Shown: positions 24,868 to 35,631, counted from the first letter of the stretch. The stretch: 64,000 nt of DNA from Dactylis glomerata (GCA_007115705.1 QXEO01000339.1:6815386-6879385), one strand, 5' to 3'. Notes: generated from the sequence alone by a model not told the origin. Made by a program: numbers and translations.

Positions 24868-25925
24868 GACGGGGAAGTGCCCCCAGAGCCATCTCCATCG
24901 GTCTCCATCGCCGTCTCCGCCGCCTCCATCGACCTCATCGCCATCTCCATCAACCTTGCTGTCTCCTATGATGAGGAGGGAGTAGTTCATCCCCGGGGCT
25001 GAGGGCTCTACCGGTAGCTATGTGGTTCACCTCTCTCTCCCATGATGTGATCTTTATGTGATCGTGAGCTTTGTATCATGTTGAATAAGTAGATGCTACT
25101 CTTCATCATTATGTGTACTCTAGTGGTGTTATTAAAGTAATCTATTCCTCCTGCCATGGTGTAACGGTGACAGTGTGTGCATCGTGGTGGTACTTGGTCT
25201 AGGCTACGATTGTGATCTCTTATGGATTATGAGAATAATTATCACTATGATAGTATTGAAGTGATCTATTCCTCCTTTCATGGTGTAATGTTGACAGTGT
25301 GTGCACCGTGTTAGTACTTGGTCTAAGTTGCAATAATATTTATCTTGAGTTGTGATTTGATTTGGATATCTCTATGAGTGGTGTTTGTCAAGTACTTGAT
25401 GAACTTTAAGGGGTGCTTCTGTAGCCACTACGCAATGATTAGTGTTATTCAATAGGAGAGTAATTCAGAGTAGCATAGTGAAGAGAAGTTATTTATTTGT
25501 TCAATTATGTTATATTTGTTGGGAGTGTGTCCACTAGTGAAAGTATGATCCCTAGGCCTTGTTTCCAAGCTTTGCACACCGTTTACTTGCTGTTTTGTTA
25601 CTTGTTTTCTTGCTGCCATTTTTATTCCAGATTGTATTTACTACTTATAATCATCTATACCACTTGTATTTCACTATCTCTTCGCCGAACTAGTGCACCT
25701 ATACATCTGACAAGTGTATTGGGTGTGTTGGGGACACAAGAGACTTTCTGTATCGTAATTGCAGGGTTGTTTGAGAGGGATAGCTTTGACCTCTTCCTCC
25801 CTGAGTTCGATAAACCTTGGGTGATCCACTTAAGGAAAACTTGCTGCTGCTCTACAAACCTCTGCACTTGGAGGCCCAATACTGTCTACAAGAACAGACG
25901 CATGCGTAGACATCACGCTCTTTTC

Positions 25926-25943
25926 TGGCGCCGTTGTCGGGGA
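25926..25943 (+). other. A primer binding site (tRNA-Asp)
   Basis: TGGCGCCGTTGTCGGGGA matches the tRNA-Asp 3' end at 17 of 18 positions. It overlaps the start of an AG|GTAAGG string (GT at 25945) that resembles a splice donor. Confidence 0.9.
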
Positions 25944-26055
25944 GGTAAGGTAAAAGGTACTCGCATCCTCCTGTGTGAGTGCTCGAAGTTATTTCCTTTA
26001 GATTCTGCAATTATATCTTTTTGTTTCTTGTTTTTATTTTCACTAGTTAGGCTTA

Positions 26056-27027
26056 ATGGAAAACAAAGAGTTCTTTAGTCTTTTTCCTGAGTTTAGATAT
26101 GAAGTGTTTGAAGAGAAAATTGAAAAACCTTTGGAGCTTAATTTTCATGCTAATAGTGTTGTTAGTATGAATGCTTTGAACACAGTTATTGCTAATGCTA
26201 TAGAAAAGTCTAAGCTTGGGGAAGCTGGTTTTGTTAAGCATGATATTTTTAGTTCCCCAGCTTTAGTGGAGAAAGTTTGCTCTGATGATATTTTATCTCC
26301 CCTATGTGATGTTCCTATGCCTGTTACCTATGTTAGTGATCATGATTGGGAAAAGCACTCTACTTTTGATATTGAAAATCTTTTTGGTGCCAATTCTAAG
26401 GTTAATAATTGTTGTACCATTAGTACTATCCATGTTCCTTCTTATGATGATATGTTTGATGAATATGCTTTGAGAAATAGCTGTTCTTTAGCTTGTGATG
26501 ATACTAAACCTCTAGTTTATGATGGCTATGATGATGAGTATAATGTTTTCAGTTCACCTACTTTTGAGGAAAAAATTAGTTATGATTACAATATGCCTCC
26601 TGTTTTTGATGATTATGGTGATGAGAATAATTATTATGTTGAATCTGCTCCTACTACGATTGTTCATGTGGGGAGTATTAATTCTTTTAGGCATGTGGCT
26701 CATGATAGGGATGTTTTATGTGATAGTTCTATTGTTAATTCTATTCATGATGCTACTAAAAGTTATTATGAGAGAGGGAAACATGGTTTGATGGATCTCA
26801 ACAATATTGAGTTTCCCCTCTTTATGTTGCAATTTTTGAAGCTATACTTATTTTGCCTTCCTATGCTTTTTCCTTTGCGCTTTCATGACTTGTCTTTTTA
26901 CAAGATTATTTTTCATAGGAAGTGGTTCAGATTTAAATGTCTTTTACATTTGCTTTTTGATGCTCTCTATTGCTTTAAGTTCCTATATGGCGCCTTTGCC
27001 TCAAGCTCTTATATGGCGCCCACATGA
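26056..27027 (+). CDS. Unknown acidic ORF of element A (323 aa)
   Basis: I do not recognise this protein. It lies where gag normally lies, about 110 bp after the primer site, and its homologue is the 271-aa ORF of element B. The start is the ATG opening MENKEF, conserved in both copies. Residues 1-75 are conserved and mixed-charge. The middle is rich in Asp, Tyr and Asn and contains an imperfect repeat, DIFSSPALVEK then NVFSSPTFEEK, each followed about ten residues on by Pro and Asp. The last 75 residues are hydrophobic and basic with one or two possible membrane helices, ending SSSYMAPT. There is no zinc knuckle, retropepsin DTG/DLG motif or RT motif. A has about 50 more middle residues than B, in frame. 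It could be a structural or packaging protein, an env-like protein or a highly diverged Gag; none is shown. Confidence 0.6.
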   Translation: MENKEFFSLFPEFRYEVFEEKIEKPLELNFHANSVVSMNALNTVIANAIEKSKLGEAGFVKHDIFSSPALVEKVCSDDILSPLCDVPMPVTYVSDHDWEKHSTFDIENLFGANSKVNNCCTISTIHVPSYDDMFDEYALRNSCSLACDDTKPLVYDGYDDEYNVFSSPTFEEKISYDYNMPPVFDDYGDENNYYVESAPTTIVHVGSINSFRHVAHDRDVLCDSSIVNSIHDATKSYYERGKHGLMDLNNIEFPLFMLQFLKLYLFCLPMLFPLRFHDLSFYKIIFHRKWFRFKCLLHLLFDALYCFKFLYGAFASSSYMAPT

Positions 27028-27046
27028 GCATCTTTGCAAATTACTG

Positions 27047-27095
27047 CGCCTAGCTCAAAGGCGTTAAAGAAAAGCACTCTTGGGAGATAACCCAA
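27047..27095 (+). other. Twin stem-loops after the A ORF
   Basis: The first hairpin is CGCCT-agctcaa-AGGCG (27047-27063). The second is TTGGG-agataa-CCCAA (27080-27095). Both are kept in B (56469-56516) and C (minus strand, 33311-33359), even though C has a different upstream ORF. Confidence 0.6.
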
Positions 27096-28795
27096 TGTTT
27101 TTACTTTTAGTAATTTTTCTTTTATTTGAGTCTTGGAAGTTATTACTACTGTAATAATCGCTCCTTATCCTTTTTATTTCGTTGTTGTGCCAAGAGAAGC
27201 CTCTAATTTGAGTGAGGTAAGATTTGGGGATGTTGCTGTCCTGAAACAGTTTTCGCTGCTGCACCGTAAAAATTCGTGAAAATTCTCTGTATATCTTTTG
27301 GACCTGCGATTTCTTGTGCATATGCCCCAGGTTATATCCAAACTTTCATTAGTTAAACACTTTTTGATTTGAGCAACAGAAAACCCTCTAAAAATTCGAC
27401 CTTTGTCAGCTGTTCTGTTTTGACAGATTTCTGCCAATATTTATGTTTGCCGCTTTATCGCTTTCTTTTTGAGTTCTTTTGATCACGGAACTTTTGGGGA
27501 AGTTCATACAGTAGTATATGCTTAATATGTGGTGGTTTTAGGTTGAAACCTGAAGCAAAAAGGGTTGATTCATTACTATGCTTACACTAATGTTGCTAAT
27601 AGATTTGTGTTTAGTTTTGTATGAAGGAAGTTTTCAAGTGTAGGGATCGGAGAGTGATGAGATGATTTGAAGAATGGACAAAAGCTCAAGCTTGGGGATG
27701 CTCATGCATCACCCCAAGAAATATCCAAGAAGCACAAGTGTCAAAGCTTGGGGATGCCCCCGAGGCACCCCCTTCTTCATCGGCAAAAATCAGGTCACCT
27801 TTCAAGACACTATATTTTTATTGCTTCATGCATTATGCGTTTTTCTTGGAGCGTCAGTTGTTTTTGTTTTCAGTTTTCTTTTGCTTTGCTTGCTGCAATA
27901 AATGGTTGGATCACATCATGTTGGTTTGGAGGGAGACATACTTCACTTTTCATTTGCCAAGAACACTCCATTTTTCACTCTTATCGTTTCAACGAGTGTT
28001 CTCTTTTTCTGCTACTGTGTTTAGCTTGCATTTTTCGCCTTGATTTTTGTTCAGATCTTGTTATATCTTTTCATCAAGGTGTATTTTTGCCTCTGGTCTT
28101 TATTGGTTTTCATCAAAAGAGGTGTTTATAAAAAAGTTTGAATGGTGTTGGAAAAGAGAAAAAGGTTTATGCAAAAAAAGTGGTACAAGAAGGAGCTTGT
28201 GTAGACTGCGGCTTAGGCTTTTGCATGTCGTGTTTGGTGTCTTTTTGATAGTATGCTTAGTGGTTTTGCTGTAGCATGACTTGTCTCAAATAACTGAGAT
28301 TGCTTAATGAGCCTTTGAAAAAATCATGCGTTGTTTTTATCGTTTGGAAGCATTATTTTGGTTTTCTCCTTGATGCTTTATTTGGGTTGACTTGGCGCAT
28401 GCTCACACATGTTAGACTCATACAAAGTCGCTAATAGCCTCTATGATCATTTAGTTTTTGACTTTTGATGCCATCTTATGCTTCTTTTAATGTTGCTTTG
28501 TCGCTATGCATGATTATGGCCGTTATTGCTCTCTTAGTTGGTCGCTCCCAGTCTTTTGCTAGCCCTCATTTTGTACTGAGTATGAGCTCTACTTGTGCAT
28601 CCAACTCCTAAAAACCAAGTTTGCCATTGTGTCCACTATAAATTCCTATGCATGGTATTTGTAAGCCATTCCAAGTAAATTTTCATGTGCTACCTTTCAA
28701 AAAAAACCTTCAAAATACTTCTCATTTTGTGACACTGTTTTCAGCTCATGGGGACGTAGTGGTCGGATTTGCTATCTTCCATATTGTCTTATTCC

Positions 28796-28832
28796 AAAAA
28801 GAAAAGAAAAAGAAAAAAAGAAAGAAAAAAGG
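28796..28832 (+). repeat. Purine-only low-complexity tract
   Basis: A/G run of about 37 bp made of GAAAA-like units, in element A just before the insertion point of C. A similar tract is at about 51775-51800 in G1. Confidence 0.8.
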
Positions 28833-28864
28833 CACTCCTCCATGGTATGTGAATGTTGGTGGGC

Positions 28865-30447
28865 TGCTGACTGGTGAAAGCAGGCGTCCTTGTGCGTGGT
28901 GAATGACCAGCCCGTTGGGAACCCCAAGAGGAAAGTATGATGAGTGCAGCGGCAAGTTTTCCCTCAGTTATGAAACCAAGGTTTATCGATCAGGAGAAGG
29001 GAGACGGTGACGACTGAAGGTGTTTGTGGAACCTGCACACACACAGACAAATACTTTGTTCCCAACTTGCGATGAGGTTGTCAATCTCACCGGTTTGCTT
29101 GAAACAAAGGTTATGAGTGTATCGAGTGGAAAACAGTAGTAATATGCTAGTAAAGTAAACAGTGCGGGAATAGTAAACTGGTGATTGCAATATGATTAAA
29201 ATAGGACCGGGGTCCACAGTTCACTAGTGGTGTCTCTCCATAGATAAATAACATGCTGGGTAAACGAATTACAGTTGGGCAATTGATAGAATAAAGATAA
29301 CGTGATATGTCAAGAAGATCACTATGAGATTCACTCTGGGCATTACAACAAAATACATAGACCGCCATCCAACTGCATCTATGACTAATAATCCACCCCC
29401 GGGGATATCATCCGAACACCCTAGAAGTATTAAGTTGCGAACAACAGATAATTGCATTAAGCAAAGTGTGTAATGTAAACAAAGCATATGCCCTCGAGCA
29501 TATGAATGTTGTTTTCTCCCTAGTAGCAACAGCACATCTACCACCTTAGAGGTTTCTGTCACTCCCCCAGGTGAAATAGAGGCATGAACCCACTATCGAG
29601 CATAAATACCCCCTCTTGGAGTCACTAGCAACTACTCGGCCAAGATAGCCACTAACAACGGAGAGCATGCAAGATCATAAACATCATAGAGATAATATAA
29701 GATAAAATTCAGTGCAGCAACTTAATCATAAACACCAATATTCATCGGATCCCAACAAACCAACATCATAGTATTACATAACGGTGATCTCAATCATGTA
29801 GGGCAGCTCATGAGATCTAAACATGAAGCACATGGTGGAGAAGACAACCATCTAGCTACTGCTATGGACCCATAGTCCAAGGTAGACTACTCACTCATCG
29901 CTCCGGAGGCAAGCATGGCGATGAAGAAGACCTCCGGTGGCGATTCCCCTCTCCGGCAGGGTGCCGGGAAGAGCTTCTGGACCCTCCCGATCTTCGGGTC
30001 GACGGCGGCGGCGGATCGCGATGTATTCTGGAAAACTGATCTGGCACTTAGGTTTTTCTCATCAGGGGGTATATGTAGGCGAAAGGGGGCTGTCAGAGGT
30101 GGAGCCACGGGCCCTCACACGGGGGTGGCGCGGCCAGGGGCTAGGCCGCGCCACCCCTGTGTGTGGGGGCCTCGTGGCCCCCCTCCGTCAGGTCTTCGGA
30201 TGTTTGGGAGCTCCCCGATGAAATATGACTTCAGGAACTTGTTTCGTCCAATTCGGAGAATATTTCCTGTGTATCACTTCTGAAACCAAAAACAGCAGAA
30301 AACAGGGAACTGGCACTGTGGCACTTCGTTAATAGGTTAGTTCCGGAAAGCGTATAAAAATGCCACTAAGTGTAATGAAACAATAGGCAAATGGTGTAAA
30401 ACAAAGCATGGAGCATCAAAAATTATAGATACGTTTGAGACGTATCA
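28865..30447 (-). repeat. Element C 3' LTR
   Basis: In element orientation it runs 30447 to 28865, from TGATACGTCTC to CAGTCAGCA. The first part resembles the A and B LTRs, while the last ~900 bp are unrelated to them. A weak TATA-like string (CATATACC) lies near 30068-30078. The leader hairpin is at 29953-29967. Open frames overlapping this LTR recur at the same place in the other C LTR and are not genes. Confidence 0.95.
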
Positions 30448-33373
30448 AGCATCCCCAAGCTTAACTCCTGCTCGTCCTCGAGTAGGTAAGTGATAACAAA
30501 AGAATAATTTTTGAGGTGACATGCACCTACACAATCTTGATCATATATGTAAGCATTGATGAGCTGGGATCAATAGAACTTAAAACATGGGCATGAAAGA
30601 TATAATCATGACAATAAGAACTTAGCAACCATGTTGTAAACATGCAAATGAACACAAACAAAAGATCATGATAATGAAACAATGAAAGTCAAACGTGTGT
30701 TCAAATCATAAGGAAAACATGCAAGTGGTTTTCAGCTTGTCCTTCAAAGAGAGCAAAACATAAATGCATAGGACACCTCAAAGTTTAAGAGGGCGACTAG
30801 ATACAAATAATTTAAGAACAACTGAAACCAACAATATGAGTCAATCAATGAACCTTCGGACAATGCATATCACACTAAGAATGACAACTATGCTCTCTTA
30901 ATGGTGCATAAAGAAAGAAGGTGGTGACTCAACATAAAAGTAAAAGAAAGGCCCTTCGCAGAGGGAAGCAGTGATTGCAAGTTTTATAACCTTCAAAAAT
31001 TATGGTACTTACCGGCTTTGAGCTCTCATTGCCCCCATCATAAGCATCTTGAATGGTTAAAGTTAATGCGAGAACAGTTATGATGCATATGCTTGACAAA
31101 TCATAAGTTGAAAACCTCGTGTCCCGTGAATACGAGTACCCAAACTATGCTAGTTTACTTAGAGTCCCAAGCAAGGCTCTTGTCATTGTAAGTATATGTG
31201 TATCATTGGGAACCGCCAATGGGGTACCTCCGTGCCTGATGACATGGAACAAGCCCACACCAAAATGACAGGACAAGCAGACAATGAACACCTCGACATC
31301 TCTTTTATTTGCTATATTGTTTAGCTTTTTATTGTGAGATGCGTCGTCGAATGTTCACCATGGGTATGCTGCAAATTTCCACCATGAATTATGCATGGCT
31401 TAGATTGGCGGCCCGGCGTTTCCCTAACACATATAAAAACTCCATGATCCTCACAAGATTCCCAATTCATTTCACACAGCGGGCATCCATAAACAAAAGA
31501 TCACAATATCAACTCAAATAGGAAGTGCAATGTTGAAAGCTTGCCCCATGACGGCATGGTTGGGCTAGAATCCAACTTACAACTTGCAAGCATAACAACT
31601 CAGCATAAAAGACCACAATGTCAAATTTTTAGAACAGGAAAAAGTAAAGTGTGCCTTCCGGTTCGTGAGAGCTTTACTGACCGAATTTCGCATAACACTG
31701 GTAAGAGTTTAATTTGAAGAGAATATAAAAGCAAGTCAAATTTACTTGGAATAGCAAATTGCTAGTAGGTATGTATGGTGGACACAATGGAAAACTTTGG
31801 CTTTTAGGAGTTGGATGCACGAGTGGAGCTCATACTCAGTACAAGGCGAGGGCTAGCAAAAGACTGGGAGCGACCGACTAAGAGAGCAATAATGGCCATA
31901 ATCATGCAAAGCGACAAAGCGACATTAAAAGAAGCATACGATGGCATCAAAAGTCAAAAACTAAATGATCATGAAGGCTAATGGCGACTTTGGAAGAGTC
32001 TAACATGTGTGAGCATGCGCCAAGTCAACCCAAATAAAGCATCAAGGAGAAAACCAAAATAATGCTTCCATATAATAAAAACAACGCATGATTTTTTCAA
32101 AGGCTCATTAAGCAATCTCAGTTATTTGAGACAAGTCATGCTACAGCAAAACCACTAAGCATACTATCAAAAAGACATCTAGCATGACATGAAAAATCCT
32201 AAGCCGCAGTCTACACAAGCTCCTTCTTGTACCACTATTTTGCACAAAGCTTTTTCTCTTTTCCAACACCATTTGAAATTTTTAAAACAACCTCTTTTGA
32301 TGAAAACCAATAAAGTTCAGAGGCAAAAATGCACCTTGATGAAAAGATATGACAAGATCTGAATGCATATCAAGGCGAAAATGAAAACCAAAAGCAGTAG
32401 CAGAAAAACTAGAATGCTCGATTTATAAGAGTGAAAACTAGAGCATTCTTTGCAAATGAGAACGAGTACATCTCCTCCAAAGGAAATTTGTTGGGGTCCA
32501 ACCATTTATTGCAGCAAACAAACAAACTAAACAAACTAAGAAAACTAAAACAACTGACGCTCCAAGAAAAACACATAGTGCATGAAGCAATAAAAATATA
32601 GTGTTTTGAAAGGTGACCTGATTTTTGCCGATGAAGAAGGGGTGCCTCGGGGGCATCCCCAAGCTTTGACGCTTGTACTTCTTGGATATTTCTTGGGGTG
32701 CTGGGCATCCCCAAGCTTGAGCTTTTGTCCATTCTTCAACTCATCTCATCATTCTCCAATCCCTACACTTGAAAACTTCCTTCATACAAAACTAAACACA
32801 ATTCTATTAGCAACATTAGTGTAAGCATAAAATATATTCATCCTCTTTTAGCTTCAGGTTTCAACCCAAAACCACCACATATAAAGTATATACTACTGTA
32901 GCAACTTCCACAAGAGTTCCATGATCAAAAAGAACTCGAAAGAAAGCGATAAAGTGGCAAAAACAAATATTGGCAGAAATCTGTCAAAACTGGACAGCTG
33001 ATAATGGACGAATTTTTGAGGGATTTTCTGTTGCTCAAATCAAAAAGTGTTAAACTAAGAAAAGTTTGGATATAACCTGGGGCATAAGCACAAGAAATCG
33101 CAGGTCCAAAAGATAAACAGAGAATTTTCACGAATTTTTACGGTGCAGCACCGAAAACAGTTTCAGGACAGCAATAACCCCAAATCTTTACCTCACTCAA
33201 ATTAGAGGCTTCTCTTGGCACAAAAACGAAATAAACAAGATAAGGAGCGGTCATTACAGTAGTAATGACTTCCAAGACTCAAATAAAAGAAAAAGTACTG
33301 AAAGTAAACATTGGGTTATCTCCCAAGAGTGCTTTTCTTTAACGCCTTTGAGCTAGGCGCAGAAAATTGCGAA
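30448..33373 (-). other. Element C non-coding internal region
   Basis: In element orientation this follows the protease ORF and ends at the polypurine tract. It aligns, reversed, with B 56460-59385 and with both A pieces. It holds the twin hairpins (33311-33359), two internal AAGCTTGGGGATGC copies on the minus strand (32653-32666 and 32705-32718) and the terminal copy (30449-30462) one base from the LTR. No conserved coding frame is seen. Confidence 0.8.
30449..30462 (-). other. C polypurine tract
   Basis: On the minus strand AAGCTTGGGGATGC is followed by one T and then the LTR start TGATACG. Confidence 0.8.
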
Positions 33374-34723
33374 TCAAGTAATATCGAGTGATGAAGCATC
33401 AAGCTCATAATTTGCTCTAAGAATAGAGTCAAAAAGTAATTTCTTTCTTTTCCTAGGGAAGTGTTCCATACCTTTCTTTAGTGGGAATTGATACTTGATA
33501 GTGCCTTCCCTCATATCAATAATAGCACCTACAGTTCGAAGAAAGGGTCTTCCCAAAATAATAGGACATGAAGCATGGCATTCAACGTCCATAACAAGAA
33601 AATCAACGGGAACAAGGTTATTGTTAACCACAATAAGAACATCATTAATCCTTCCCAAAGGTTTCTTCTTAGCAACATCAGCGATAGGAACATCAAAATA
33701 ACACTTTTCTAGTGGTGGTAAATCAAGCATGTCATAAATCTTTCTAGGCATAATAGAAATACTAGCACCTAGATCACATAAAGCATGGCAATCATAACCA
33801 TTAACATGCATATCAATGATGGGTTCCCAACCATCTTCTAACTTCTTGGGAACAGAGGCTTTTTGCTTCAACTTTTCATCCCTAATCTTTATAAGAGCAT
33901 TGGTAATATGCTTGGTAAAAGCAATATTTAAAGAACTAGCATTAGGAGTCAAAGCAAGCTTTTGCAAGAACAAAATAACTTCAGATATATTGCAGCCATT
34001 AACATCAAAATCATTAAAAGAAATAGAGCTATCATCTCCCACACTCCGAAAAATTTCAGCACTCTTTTGAGAAAAAGTTTTGGCAGTTTTAGGCTTTTTA
34101 GCACAAGGAGCGGGAGTTTTCTCTACACCAATCAAAGTAAGAGGGTTGCTATCAGTAGGAGCAACATCATTAGAGGTAGTAATAGTACATACCTTCATCT
34201 CTCTAGCCATCTCATCTTCTCTTTCCCACCTGGCATGCAATTCCGCTAACAATCTAATATTTTCATCAATTCTAACTTGGGTAGCATTAGCGGCAGCAAC
34301 AATATTGTTCACATTCACATCATTAGGAAACACCTTTAATTTCAGAAGTTCAACATCATGAGCAAGGCTATCAACTTTAGAAGCAAGAGCATCAATTTTG
34401 CCTAACTTTTCCTCAACAGACTTATTAAAAGCAGTTTGCTTACCGATGAAGTCCTTGAGCATTACCTCAAGCTCGGAGGGCGCGGCCCTAGTGTTGTTGT
34501 AGGAATTACCATAAGAGTTACCATAACCATTACCATTGGTAGAAGGATACGGCCTATAATTGTTACTAGCAAAATTGTTCCTATAAGCATTGTTATTAAA
34601 ATTGTTATTTCTAATGAAATTCACATCAACTTGCTCTTCTTGAGCAACCAGAGAGGCCAAAGGAACATTATTAGGATCAACATGAGTCCTATCATTAGCA
34701 AGCATAGCCATAATTGTATCAAT
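33374..34723 (-). CDS. Element C retropepsin-like ORF (Gag tail plus protease)
   Basis: This is the downstream part of the gag-protease frame; its first internal ATG is at 34711 and gives 445 residues. Residues about 33-75 are Asn/Tyr/Gly-rich and low-complexity. Residues about 80-170 look coiled-coil. The aspartic protease domain lies near 290-420, with DLGAS at 313-317 as active-site motif and ILGRPFLR at 385-392 as the second family signature. No CCHC zinc knuckle is visible between Gag and protease. The frame is continuous with the Gag ORF upstream except for one TAA (34724-34726), so the two are probably a single gene with a nonsense change. Protease would process Gag polyprotein inside virus-like particles. 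No RT follows. Confidence 0.85.
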   Translation of the reverse strand: MDTIMAMLANDRTHVDPNNVPLASLVAQEEQVDVNFIRNNNFNNNAYRNNFASNNYRPYPSTNGNGYGNSYGNSYNNTRAAPSELEVMLKDFIGKQTAFNKSVEEKLGKIDALASKVDSLAHDVELLKLKVFPNDVNVNNIVAAANATQVRIDENIRLLAELHARWEREDEMAREMKVCTITTSNDVAPTDSNPLTLIGVEKTPAPCAKKPKTAKTFSQKSAEIFRSVGDDSSISFNDFDVNGCNISEVILFLQKLALTPNASSLNIAFTKHITNALIKIRDEKLKQKASVPKKLEDGWEPIIDMHVNGYDCHALCDLGASISIMPRKIYDMLDLPPLEKCYFDVPIADVAKKKPLGRINDVLIVVNNNLVPVDFLVMDVECHASCPIILGRPFLRTVGAIIDMREGTIKYQFPLKKGMEHFPRKRKKLLFDSILRANYELDASSLDIT

Positions 34724-35437
34724 TTAATCACTCAAGGAAGAGGTTTCCTCAACAGAATTTACCTTCTTACCTTGAGAAGCTCTCTCGGTGTGCCATTCGG
34801 AATAATTTACCATCATGTTGTCGAGTAGCTTTGATGCGGCGCCCAATGTAAGGGACATAAAAGTGCCTCCAGCAGCTGAATCAAGTAGGTTCCTTGAAGA
34901 AAAATTCAGTCCTGCATAAAAAGTTTGGATAATCATCCAAGTAGTCAGTCCATGAGTGGGGCAATTCTTTATCATAGATTTCATTCTTTCCCAAGCTTGA
35001 GCAACATGTTCATTATCAAACTGAGTAAACTTCATAATATTGCTACGCAACGATATAATCTTAGCAGGAGGATAATATCTACCAATAAAAGCATCCTTAC
35101 ACTTAGCCCATGAATCAATACTATTCTTAGTCAAAGACAGCAACCAATCTTTAGCCTTTCCTCTCAAAGAAAAAGGAAACAACTTGAGCTTAATAATATC
35201 ACTATCAACATCCTTATATTTCTGCATCTCACATAGCTCAACAAAATTGTTGAGATGAGCTGCAGCATCTTCAGTACTAGCACCAGAAAATTGCTCTTTC
35301 ATAACAAGGTTCAATAAAGCAGGCTTGATCTCATAAAAAGTGGTAGCAGGAACAGGTGGTGCAATAGGAGTGCAGATAAAATCACTATTGTTCGTGCTAG
35401 CAAAGTCACACAACTTGGTGTTTTCAGGAGTACCCAT
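34724..35437 (-). CDS. Element C Gag (capsid-type domain)
   Basis: The start is the ATG at 35437, giving 237 residues beginning MGTPEN. An open frame extends upstream into the LTR, but that part is leader and LTR sequence. The domain is a retrotransposon Gag capsid type (PF03732-like): a helical stretch containing AAHLNNFVELC, then FPFSLRGKAKDWL, SWAKCKDAFIGRYYPP and TFYAGLNFSSRNLLDSAAGG in the usual order for plant Gypsy Gag. It would form the particle core. It ends at TAA (34724-34726), after which the same frame continues into the protease ORF. Confidence 0.9.
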   Translation of the reverse strand: MGTPENTKLCDFASTNNSDFICTPIAPPVPATTFYEIKPALLNLVMKEQFSGASTEDAAAHLNNFVELCEMQKYKDVDSDIIKLKLFPFSLRGKAKDWLLSLTKNSIDSWAKCKDAFIGRYYPPAKIISLRSNIMKFTQFDNEHVAQAWERMKSMIKNCPTHGLTTWMIIQTFYAGLNFSSRNLLDSAAGGTFMSLTLGAASKLLDNMMVNYSEWHTERASQGKKVNSVEETSSLSD

Positions 35438-35603
35438 TTCAGCAAAACGAAAGTAAACAAGTAAAACAACTACCAAGGATTCTAATTTTTTTGGGTTTTT
35501 GATATAAAGCAATGCAGGTAAAATAAAGTAAAGTAAAGCAAAACAATAACAAAGTAAAGAATGTGTGTGCGAAGAACTCCCCTCGCAGAAGTCTTCTCTT
35601 CCT

Positions 35604-35621
35604 TCCCCGGCAACGGCGCCA
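35604..35621 (-). other. C primer binding site (tRNA-Asp)
   Basis: The minus strand reads TGGCGCCGTTGCCGGGGA, an 18-of-18 match to the tRNA-Asp 3' end complement, 10 bp inside the 5' LTR. Confidence 0.95.
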
Positions 35622-35631
35622 GAAAAAGTGC

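Larger units (their letters stand above)
24373..25915 (+). repeat. Element A 5' LTR
   Basis: U3 is about 370 bp, with TATA box TATATAAA at 24743-24750. Downstream lie a GC-rich leader with a perfect hairpin (24853-24867), a run of TCTCCATC-like repeats (about 24890-24960), and a 61-bp imperfect direct repeat (25141-25201 and 25265-25325, period 124). It ends in CATCA at 25915. Confidence 0.95.
27028..28864 (+). other. Element A internal non-coding region (left piece)
   Basis: This follows the ORF and matches B 56450-58050 and, reversed, C. It begins with twin hairpins and contains two copies of AAGCTTGGGGATGC, at 27688-27701 and 27744-27757. The same 14-mer forms the terminal polypurine tract at 37966-37979. 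Open frames at 27667-28131 and nearby overlap in several frames, are not conserved as protein and are not called. It ends in a purine-only tract (28796-28832) and TGGGC (28860-28864), the left TSD of element C. Confidence 0.75.

Noticed and set aside
25497..26078. 193-codon plus-strand open frame
   Set aside because: It runs across the 5' LTR end, the primer site and the leader of element A. The equivalent in B is broken by frameshifts, so it is chance.
27667..28131. 154-codon open frame in element A
   Set aside because: Overlaps open frames in the other phases. The B and C counterparts have different lengths and phases, and it contains the polypurine-like motifs.
33816..34828. Plus-strand open frames across element C
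   Set aside because: Antisense shadows of the gag-protease genes on the minus strand.
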